This document shows positions 54,965 through 64,000 of a stretch of DNA of 64,000 nt, one piece after another (the stretch's first letter is position 1; every line of letters begins with the position of its first letter). The position numbers were made by a program, and so were the translations under genes. The notes under the pieces are model-generated. The model ran no database searches, was not told the DNA's origin, and saw only the letters and a program-made list of their open reading frames with translations. Source of the DNA: Siphonodentalium dalli (Eukaryota > Mollusca > Scaphopoda > Gadilida > Siphonodentaliidae); the NCBI GenBank assembly GCA_032622095.1, contig CP136069.1, positions 170,306,394 through 170,370,393 of the forward strand, read 5' to 3'.

Positions 54965-55035
54965 ACCCTTCGAATTATGGTCGGGTCAAAAACTGGTACA
55001 TAGCTGAAGCGGTGACCCGCTCAGCCACTGCACAC
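54965..55035 (-). mobile_element. tRNA-like SINE head, degenerate
   Basis: The minus strand has TGGCTGAGCGGGTCACCGC (an A box) and CCATAATTCGAAGGG, a weak B box, about 40 bases apart. No tail was identified. Confidence 0.4.
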
Positions 55036-55539
55036 AGCAGCTTCCCGGTGGTACGTCGCCACCGCGAGACAGACATGAACAGTACAATATTCAAACATTT
55101 AAGTCATGAAGACGAAATTCAAACATACACGACACGACAGAAACAACATACACATAATTCAGTGTATGGCGATGGAGCTTATAATAATATATTCATCATG
55201 TAATTTACCGTTCACATTTGCTAAGTCACTGGAAGCATCTTCTTTATATGTGAGTTAGTTCTTAAATGTTGTTAAGATTAATATATGCTGATGTAACTGT
55301 AAACCTTTATATATGGGCGCTTTATATATAATATTTAATGCCAGTTTTGAGATTTGCAAATCCAAAATTTATCAGCTTTCTTTCTGTTTAGAGCACTTGT
55401 GTTCTCGAGTGACTATAGTTTGCCCAGTCCTTTGTAAGAACTACGAAGAACATAAATCGATGAGTTTACGGCGAAATAAGTAAGAAGACAGACACGTTTC
55501 TTGTGTTAGAATGACAACTGGACTGACACTTAAATATGC

Positions 55540-55692
55540 AATCAACGTCGTTTTCGATGCATCTATAGGTGTATATAAGTGTCTGATGCCGAGGTACATA
55601 TACATACTGTATAATTTATACTAAGTATCTATATCGGCATCAGACACTTCCATTCGCCGACAGATCCATCGAAAACGAGATTGATTGCTTAT
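55540..55692. repeat. Foldback with ~55-bp arms
   Basis: GCAATCAACGTCGTTTTCGAT and ATCGAAAACGAGATTGATTGC pair, as do AAGTGTCTGATGCCGA and TCGGCATCAGACACTT. The loop is about 45 bases. Confidence 0.85.
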
Positions 55693-56281
55693 AATTACGA
55701 CAATCCACAAAAACGACTAAATTAGTTGGTGATTAAACTAGTTTTATGAATAAACTATATCAAAACACCAAAAAATAGTAAAACTACCCAAGTGATACTT
55801 GCGTCTGGACTTCATCTGGTCTTTTAACGGAAAATGGGGAAATCGGGGTAAGAATACATTGAACGACCGACTTCAGAAACTATAGACAGTTTTATCTCTG
55901 TTTCCAACGACAAACTACAAAAACCAAGACTCCACACCCGTAAACTATTAAACTGTACTTGATGGTGCAAGATTCACTTATTAAGAACGATGCTAGAACA
56001 TCTGTTATCATCAACACACTCAGTCGACAGAAATTTCGAAGCGGTGTTCCCAAACTTCCCCACCGAATTTGTGGTCTCCGATGACAAACTCGAAAAGGTA
56101 AACACTCGCTATAATGGTCACAGTATATTATATGCTCGCATGTCATATATGTATTGGCACGACGCTGTATACATGTTAATACTAATAGCGAAATATTTAT
56201 GTAACCATCCTTTATCCCCAACTAAAGTGTCGCATTTCATATAGTTTCACCAATCAGTCTAATTCATTAATATTGCTTTAG

Positions 56282-56499
56282 CGATTCGTAACTATGGACA
56301 TCTTTACCAAATGACGGCATGGTGTGGGGCGACCGTTGGTGTCGCCCAATTTCTTAAAGTATCAGTGCACGTTGTGGTGCGGGAAACGACATTTCCCTCG
56401 GTTGATAGGTTGTCGCTACTAAGCGCATCTAAAGGCATTGGCAAATCAAATGCACGCATTTATGCGAGAGCGAAAGTACATGTAGTTGTAATTATTTAA
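56282..56499 (+). CDS. Possible OTU-like coding fragment
   Basis: After a TTTAG the frame reads IRNYGHLYQMTAWCGATVG, VAQFLKVSVHVVV and ends at TAA. The order (IR..Y, W-G, A-x-FL, VHVV) resembles the second half of OTU cysteine protease domains, with WGG changed to WCG. No DGNC catalytic segment was found upstream. The open frame at 55990-56097 (FEAVFPNFPTEFVVSDD) ends at a GTAAAC but its phase does not fit. It may be a mobile-element or pseudogene fragment. Confidence 0.25.
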
Positions 56500-56685
56500 C
56501 CATCAAACTCAATGGAGTCAATGTGTTACCACACTGGCGACGAGCCATTGACGACATTGACTGAACGCGTTGACGTTATAGGTCCATGGCGGGTCACTTT
56601 GACGTTACCTAAGTCAATAGCCATAGGCGGCACATGCTTACTATAATCTAATGGACTTCGTGTCGGTAATTCAATTGATGGGAAG

Positions 56686-56770
56686 GTGCGGATAGCTCAG
56701 TTGGTTCGTGGGCCGACCTCTGAGCTGCACATTCGACACGACCGGGTGTTCGAATTCGACAAGGTATTGG
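56686..56770 (+). mobile_element. tRNA-derived SINE head
   Basis: GCGGATAGCTCAGTTGG (A box) and CCGGGTGTTCGAATTCG (B box), 40 bases apart. The acceptor and anticodon stems do not close, so it is not a functional tRNA gene. Confidence 0.65.
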
Positions 56771-57160
56771 TCAAACTTTATTTATACCATCTGCGTTCCC
56801 AGTACCGTGAGCACCACATATCGACTATCATTGCCACGATCTATCATATACTGTCGCAAATAGGCACACTATAAACCTCTGTTCATATTGGATTATCTGA
56901 TTCTGAAATAAGCAGATAATGGACTCATATCCATAATTCCGTTGTATGGTGCGGACCACAGTGAAAACGTATTTTAAAGAGCTACACCAGATATGGCCAG
57001 TTCGTTATCGAATATCGACTCAAAATGAGTCGATTCTAAGCAGATTATAGACCTAAAACAAATTATATTATTAGCAGATAATGCGCGGTTTTCGGGAGAA
57101 TTGACTGAAAGATCAGTCCTCTGGAAATGATATACGGAGCAACAAAAAAAAACATACTGG

Positions 57161-57334
57161 GTGAAATTCGTACATCTGCTCCAGAAATGGCACTGTGCTA
57201 GACAGGCCATCATATCTGGAGCCGACGCTAATGTCTGTCCCATGTGCAACGATCAATACCGTCATGGGTTCGGCAAAAGTCCTGAAAACATTAAAAATCT
57301 GGATTTACTTGATCTCTCGCCGTACTGGTCGTGA
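57161..57334 (+). other. Short open frame with a CPMC motif, unrecognised
   Basis: Encodes VKFVHLLQKWHCARQAI, ADANVCPMCNDQYRHGFG and ends LDLSPYWS stop. The C-P-M-C with a following His could be part of a zinc finger. No ATG and no family known. It is likely a mobile-element remnant. Confidence 0.2.
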
Positions 57335-59035
57335 GACTGACATATGAGAGCAAACATATATTGTAGAAGCACGATGCACGCGGTAGGAGGCTCATATTTG
57401 CCACATGCTGTGTAATACGAGAGTCAGCGAGATGATATCTCACTTCGCATCCCATGATGAAAGTATCCGGTAAAAATCGCCCTGTTAATTTATAATAGTG
57501 GTTACAATCAACTAAATATTTCCCATAGGCGACAGTGTTAGGGTCAAGCCATCCCGACGATTCATTACCCTACTTAGCCAAACTTTAAATACTTTTGCGT
57601 GTAAGACTCCATGTCGGACATAAGTTGTCAAAAAAGAAATGGTGCCTCACCATACTAATTCCTGGAAATAAATTGGCATTTCCACAACTATCCCCTTTTG
57701 TGCACAAAATTTTAATATAGAAAAATACCCCCACCCCTACCAAATTTGGCGACCAATGTAGCCGCTTGACGAACAATCCCACACAAATGGCCGAGAAATT
57801 AACATAGCCTATGAATTTCTTTTTTCTTTCACATAAACAACCGAAGATATTATACACCATTCAGCTGCCGGTATTTTTTTTTTATGCTGACTCGAGTTTC
57901 CCTACACAAATGCCAAGGGGCATAATTTCATGTATTTAGTTGCTTATAACCTAGTATGCAGACTTAATAGAGACTTCGCTGCCAGCGGGTATTGCGATTC
58001 TGCGTGTATAGCCTTGGTGACTACGAATTTCGTAGATATTCGTGAGTACCTCGTGAATAAGCCTAACCGTCAGTGCTTGTACCTGTAACTATTGTGGCAC
58101 AATTTACAATAGAAAAATCCAACATAATATCTCATAAATACGCATATAATCGACCTATAACGTCAAATAGGTACACCATGTGATTATTTTATTCTGAAAT
58201 AAACAGATTATGGACTCATACCCGTTATTTCGTTTTATGGCGCGGGCCACTGTTAAAGCACATGTTAAAGTAAAGAGCGTACACCTGTCCGCTTAGAATC
58301 GTCTCAGTATGAGTCGAAAATGTGACTCAATGTGCACATTATCGACTCAACATTATGCGATTCTAGGAGACTCTAGGAGTGAGAGCAGGTTGAAAAAAAT
58401 CGAAAACTGTTATAAAATACAAAATTATTGTCACAAAAACGTTCATTTTGACTTCACAGCTGGTAATTAATGGTATGCGTCATCGCTTTAATCACGGGCA
58501 TTTCCCACGTGTTATGATCTGGCCGCAGTGTGGTGATAATACGCAACCAGCTGGAGCCAGGCCGAATCATTCTATGTGACAGTTTTCCTATTCCAGTTGT
58601 ATCAATCAACACCAGCCACTCTTTGGCAAAACAAAACAGTTAAGGTTTTCAAAGAAAGAATGATCATATCCGACATCCACCTTAATCCCCTAAACTATTC
58701 TCACATATAAACTATTTTATATTCATCTGACAACCACCATACCCTTCCAACATACTCCCGCATAACCCAAATCATTCCACATGAAACTACCTTATCTTGA
58801 AAGACCTATCGAACCGGCACATCCTGTGAGTAGGCTAGTACACGCGATAAAACGTCAACAATTTAAAACCTGAAGCCCCCATTTACTTGAAACAATTTGA
58901 AATGTTTTAAAATCACCCTCACAGGATTGACCTTGTCATAAGCCAATCGGAAACGACTCCCAAAAACTTAAAGCTTGTTGTCGAGTCCCTTTCATATCAT
59001 CACTATTAATATTTGTCTTGTTTTTGTAATTTATA
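57335..59035. other. No recognised gene; one dispersed repeat
   Basis: 58175-58375 is a member of the CTGAAATAAACAGATTATGG family. The rest is unique. Confidence 0.4.
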
Positions 59036-59317
59036 ATGAATAATATGGAATACATACTGTTTACACCAAAGAAAGAATTGTTGAAATTCCTGTCAGCAAA
59101 CAATCAATTCAGTCCTCCAGTATTGTGTCAGATCGACATAACGTTCATGGGCGGAGATTCTTCATACGTGTATGATCTATGCACCCCTATATGTTTTTTG
59201 ATCCGAACTATGCAACTGCTGTTCACTCAGGCAAGGAATTTCCAACTTATGGAAACTTTTAAAAGAGTTGGGGTGAGACACGACGAGCCCCCCAATTGTA
59301 ACACCTTGAAGCAATAG
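59036..59317 (+). pseudogene. Possible transposase-type remnant
   Basis: An ATG frame of 93 codons contains FSPPVLCQIDITFMGGDSSYV. The D-x-T-F-x-x-G spacing recalls the first catalytic Asp region of some DDE-type element proteins. Nothing further along supports this. Confidence 0.2.
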
Positions 59318-60759
59318 CAAGCCACTATTATTTGGTGTTGAGGAACATTTTGAAGATAATAACATCTTCATGCTGGAGGCGATCGAACTTCAGCGAGAGA
59401 AAAGTAAAGTGGATTCCCCAGTTGTTAAAATCGGGCAGGATATCGACGGAAACTGAGATATGGGGCAGGATGTAGTACGGTTCGACACTGGCACCAAATA
59501 GCTATTATCCAACAAAACGTCACCAAAGACATTTGAAATAAGGCTATGATACGATAACTGTATTTTGGATCCATTGTTTACGGTGTGGCATCGAGTTCAA
59601 CTGCGAATGTTACTACATTATAGGAGATATTTCTCCTGAAATAAACTCTAATGTGGTGAGCAGACGGAAGGATGTGGACAGTATTGGAAAAACGATCCAA
59701 TAGCCACAGTCATCAAAACCGTACAGAAAACAACTGAAAACCCTGGAAACGCCTCATAATTAAGGAATATTACGAATCGATTACTGTAACGGGACGGGGT
59801 CACATCCAACGGAGGCTGGGGAGAAATGCAAGGCAATGAGGGCGATACCGACGACATTCGCAACGATTAATAATCCGTTCGATGGCGACAGCTGTTTGTT
59901 AGAAGAGTGTAGTGGACAGAGAGCGATCACCAGCAAGTACCAGAGGTACACAGATGGCAGCAACCCGAACCTATACCAAGCCACATATAGAGGAGAGTCT
60001 CACAGGTCCATGAATCAGCACCAAGCTGATGGCTGTGGGGACTCGGACACCAAACCGGAACACGATACAGTGTGAGCTCCAACTCACAATAACTTCTATG
60101 CAAACCTGATCATAAGAAGTGTCGCATGTTATAATACACGTAGAAACAATATTTCCAGCTTACCTTGAATATGCGTTTGTAATCATTACCAGTGTTAGGT
60201 GACTCTTCCCAAATAGGCAAAGTGTGTAATTAAACGGATTATATTGACATTTTATGGTGGATATTATTCAGCTGTGGCCATATCAGCCCACAACGTTGAC
60301 CGAAAGTAGGACAATAGTTGATTTAAGACAAAAATAATTCGTAAAACCAAACACCGCCAGCTCTTAGAGCTCTTTCCATCAATGTATCACATTATTATAA
60401 TCAATAAATTTGAAAAATGATCAAGGAAATATGGGTTGATACAAAAATCGGATTTGGCAATGAAAGGGTTAAGACCAATCTTTATACCATTGCTGCAACA
60501 AAACGCGTGGGCGATTTGGAACAATTTGGAAATTAGAACGGGGTATGTTAGTATACAATGGGAGGTTGGTTAAAAGCAAGTCGCGATATAGTTTATTCGA
60601 ACCGCCGCATCTTGTGGTGTGTGTATGCATGTAATCTGTCGTCTCATTAATACTGCCTGGTGAGTACATGTAAGCGGTCTTCTCTTTAATAATGCCGGGT
60701 ATATACACGGGTGGACGTCTCATTGCGTTATACACAAGATAATATGACAGCGACGGAGA
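59318..60759. other. No recognised gene
   Basis: A frame at 59836-60075 (+) contains CSGQRAITSKYQRYTDG but is unidentified, with no start or splice support. Confidence 0.35.
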
Positions 60760-60895
60760 TTAACGAGGTGTTTCAACTATAGAATCTAAAAATAGCTCCA
60801 TTAATATAAGGGTGGACGGCGCGAGCGACGGATATTAACGAGGTGTTTCAAGTATGGGATATAAAAATAACTCCATTAATATAAGAACGACAACC
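60760..60895 (+). repeat. ~70-bp direct duplication
   Basis: GATTAACGAGGTGTTTCAA, then AAAAATAGCTCCATTAATAT, repeated after 70 bases with few changes. The minus-strand frame on its right (61054-60848) contains TELYFRGTRDNPWDTP, slightly like a carbohydrate-binding strand but too weak to call. Confidence 0.75.
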
Positions 60896-61974
60896 CAACA
60901 GTGGCCGAATGGCAGGAGTGTCCCATGGGTTATCCCTCGTGCCACGAAAATACAGTTCGGTGAAAGGTGAAGTAAATACTTTAAGGCATAAAGACCGGCC
61001 CCCAGATGAGGGTAGTGTCACACGAAAGGGTAGAAATTTTGACGCTATCTCCAATTATCCTTGCCCCATAAGGATTCCAAAACACTGAGGTATCCAGGGC
61101 GGAGCAGGTGGAAAATATATTTTTTTGACCTTTTTTGTGTTTTTGACCTGCAAATTTCAGTATAATCAGGAAAACCAATAAAGTAAGACAAATGTTGAAT
61201 AAAATATACTTGAATATCAGATACTTATTTTATCTGGGTTGCTTAACATTTATGATGTGCAAAAAGTTATATTTTCCAACAATTTTTGTGAAAAATTCAC
61301 GAAAATGCCAAAAAAATGCATAAATTGCAGTGCTTTTTCAAAAAAGTTTTCCAGAAGATTTCCTATAAAATTTTCATTTTGTTGTATAAAGCTCTCATTG
61401 GTGCATCAAAATTTTCAGCATTATATATCTGATTTATTAATATCAACATCACAAGCAATGATATCCAAGAAGCCGAGATATTTCCAAAAACTTAACCCAC
61501 CCCCCTAAAACTGATTTTCTATCTGAAAATACATATTAAGTCAGAATAGCCTGTTTTCATTCCTTTTTTTTAACCAATTCAGAGTCTTATCATATATCAT
61601 GTATTAGTATGTATCTGAAGAGATTTGTGTTATGATAGAGTCTATTTTGTTTAAATATTTGATTTTTATTGGGTAAATTAGGTAAAATCTTGATTATTTT
61701 TAAGTGAAAAATGTTTGAAAAATTCCCATGACTTTGTCAGCTTTATGGATACAGCTGCACAACATGCACCACAGTAAGCATAAATTCTTCCCCAAATTCA
61801 GACATGAAATGCTATAATCATGTACCAGACCAGAATTAAGAAATAAGTAAAACTTATCCCTACCCCAAGATAGTATTATCAAAGCTTTCAATTTTATGCT
61901 ATACTAAACTCGAAAGGTCGTTCATACTTGTTGATAGAATTCATATCATAAATCGCAATAGTTCTGCCCACGGA

Positions 61975-62650
61975 TTATGTAATCTCATCTTCACTATCAC
62001 TGTCAATTTCATCAAATGTGATGGTATCAGTCAATATAATTTCTGTGCAACATCTTACGGGAAAGAATGGTTCAAACAACTCAGACTGCATATCGACCGT
62101 CCATCTATGAAGTGCTACACCGGGAGTGGTTGATTTGGCAATGGTTGCAAGTCTCCACTGTTTTGCTATCATGTTGGCTTGTTTTGAGTGTAGAATTAAA
62201 GATTCCTCACATGGTGGAAGTGCAGAAAGATCAAGTACCTTTTGCTGATTCTCGAACTGCTGCTGGAACTTTACCCACCTAGCTTAATTCACTTTACTCG
62301 AATTTGGACCATACACGTATAAGGCACATGTTAACTCATTGATTGTATTAAGCGTGTCACTGTCCAAATCCCAACTCGTTCCTAAATAAGCCATGACTTC
62401 CATATATCTTGATGGTCTTTCCAGCAACTTCCAGAAGTGTTTTTTCCTTTTCGGAACAACTATGAAAGGTAATTATTATATGTGAAGGAATGGAACCCAA
62501 CAACTGCATTCTTCTGTATATTTGGCTGCCAAAATGTGGAAATGGTAGATATTGACCCAGCTTGTCCCGCAATCGGTTAGAAGTTGTGGTTGATGTATAA
62601 AATTGGCTATTCTGCCTTCTATACATTGAACACTCACATGTCTGATGCAC
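61975..62650 (-). pseudogene. Broken gene of an uncharacterised mobile-element-associated protein
   Basis: Two minus-strand frames in order. 62650-62357 has LGQYLPFPHFGSQIYRRM, EVAGKTIKIYG. 62285-61975 has LDLSALPPCEESLILHSKQA, NMIAKQWRLATIAKS and an acidic end DSDSEDEIT. The LPPC-x(3)-L-x-LH-x(3)-N-x(4)-W pattern recalls a protein family found beside mobile elements in many invertebrates. A stop and about 70 bases separate the frames, so it is a remnant or has an unseen intron. Function unknown. Confidence 0.4.
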
Positions 62651-63059
62651 CTTAGTTAATTTTTACTATTGTCACCACTGACATTACCAGAAGTATTGGA
62701 TTTCTCTCTCACAAACTTGATATAAATAAGGGCAAACAAATTAAAAAGTAAAAATTAACTATGTTTGGTATGAAAGGTGTTTATTGTTTTGATCTACCTT
62801 AAATGTGTCACACTAATGTGTTTATAAACCAACTTACTCAAACTGGCAACCATTTTTCACATATATTCTCTGCGTTTCCGAAAATGTAGCAAATTGTGAC
62901 TCACTTCGTTATTTTACATGTTAGCTAATCAACTGACAACTAAATGTTCTATTCTGGTTGTCCCATTTCATTATGGGGCATAACAAATTAGTTTTAAAGT
63001 TGCCTTATTTCCACTCGCCCCACCCCGAGAATTGATCAACATGATACAGGGTGGAGGTC

Positions 63060-63555
63060 AACATGGCAACCAGGGAGTTACCGTGTGGTCATAGGTGAGG
63101 TGAATATGTATAATGGGAGTTATTGTATGGTCATGAATGATGCGAATAGTTGTATATGGTTAGATATATGGTCATGAATGGGGTGGCCATGGTGAGATGT
63201 ATAGGTATGCAAGGAGTGAGTGAATGGTCATGTGTGAGGTGAATAGGTATACAGGGAGTGACTGTATGGTTATGACTACCCAGTACAGGTGTACACAATG
63301 TGGCTCAATGGACATTGTTTGGTTTATGTAAATAACGAGAGTACATGTACTTACATTGTCATATGTGTTTTTATGTATATATGGAGTGACTGTATGGCCA
63401 TGGGTGGGATGTACAGGTGTGCCTTGTGTGGCTGTATTGTCACAGGTAATGTGTTGTCTGTATGATCATGGTGGGCTGAATGGATAAATAGATGTGCAGC
63501 TATGTGTATTGCGTATAGGTGTACATGGGATGGCAGTAGTCATAATGTGTGTATG
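63060..63555 (+). repeat. Minisatellite, ~32 and ~64 bp period
   Basis: Diverged units of GGGAGTGACTGTATGGTCATG and GTGAGGTGAATAGGTGTACA. Confidence 0.8.
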
Positions 63556-63561
63556 TGTAAC

Positions 63562-64000
63562 CAGGGATGGGGTAATTGTAATTTGTAATTGTAATTGATT
63601 GTAATTAATTACATTTTTTCAAGTAATTGCATGTAATTGGTAATTGAGTTTATTCTCAATTACATGTAATTGCAATTGTAATTGGTTAGGATGTAATTGT
63701 AATTGTAATTAGGGTTTAATTTCAATTACTTCAAAATCACAGGTACTTGTTTCTTCTCAAAGTTCTCTTTCATGATTCACCCAATGGTTTCTTCAAATGG
63801 TTTTTTTTCCAAAATTTCAAAGTGTAAGACTGGTGACTGGCTATCACTATGTTGTCACAACACTGAATTTTTATCCACTGTGTCTCAATGGTGAATTCTG
63901 TTGACACCTCCTGTTTGTTTGCTTAAGCATTGGTTAACCTTTTAGTAGGCTTGTTTTGATAAATACAATGAGAAACCAACTTAAAATAATAGACAATATA
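63562..64000 (+). mobile_element. Possible left end of a hAT-like element
   Basis: CAGGGATGGGGTAATTGTAAT, followed by dense AATTGTAATT repeats in both orientations to 63735. CAGGGATGGG is a common hAT-type terminus. The other end would be beyond the window, so no target duplication can be checked. Confidence 0.35.

Noticed and set aside
55990-56499. Joining 55990-56097 with 56282-56499 as one OTU-like gene
   Set aside because: The donor leaves phase 0 but the second segment needs phase 1; in phase 0 it stops after ten codons.
56691-56760. tRNA gene
   Set aside because: A and B boxes are present but acceptor and anticodon stems do not pair; treated as a SINE head.

Overview
This is a stretch of animal nuclear DNA, AT-rich and dense in repeats. 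It has spliced genes with GT-AG introns, no operon structure, and many kinds of mobile element. The mix of Penelope-like, LINE, Helitron, hAT and piggyBac-type remnants, tRNA-derived SINEs, a C-type lectin and a metazoan cytosolic phospholipase A2 suggests a marine lophotrochozoan, most likely a mollusc. The species cannot be fixed from the sequence alone.

The main gene is on the minus strand, from 36912 down to 13359. It is a group IVA-like cytosolic phospholipase A2 (cPLA2). Eight coding exons could be assembled, and every splice phase agrees: 29, 25, 82, 147, 116, 32, 133 and 137 bp. They encode about 234 residues: a short N-terminus, the calcium-binding C2 domain, the linker, and the start of the catalytic domain with GGGFRAM and the GLSGS nucleophile motif. 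The rest of the catalytic domain was not found in the window and presumably lies off its left end. A decayed copy of exon 4 sits in intron 3.

The second gene is on the plus strand. Two phase-matched exons (5750-5935 and 11568-11821) make one C-type lectin-like domain with a QPN motif. Its signal-peptide exon was not found. If cPLA2 continues off the left edge, the lectin lies antisense inside one of its introns.

Nearly everything else is repeats. From the left: inverted and tandem repeats and a Penelope-type fragment (0-4 kb); minisatellites around the lectin exon (5-7 kb); a short secreted-peptide-like ORF whose start is repeated elsewhere (8 kb); two nearly full-length Helitron-like elements in inverted orientation around a TTAA-flanked MITE, filling cPLA2 intron 7 (14.2-21.1 kb); foldback MITEs, hAT-type elements and LINE ends in the other introns (22-36 kb); a third Helitron copy, nested inverted-repeat elements, paired MITEs and a SINE (37-45 kb).

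The right third (49-54 kb) holds repeated promoter-plus-signal-peptide-like modules. One is split by a 2.7 kb terminal-inverted-repeat element, and next to them is a 0.7 kb inverted-repeat element carrying an open frame. The far right (56-64 kb) has weak, mostly mobile-element-derived coding remnants and minisatellites. All gene calls come from reading translations by eye; no database search was run.
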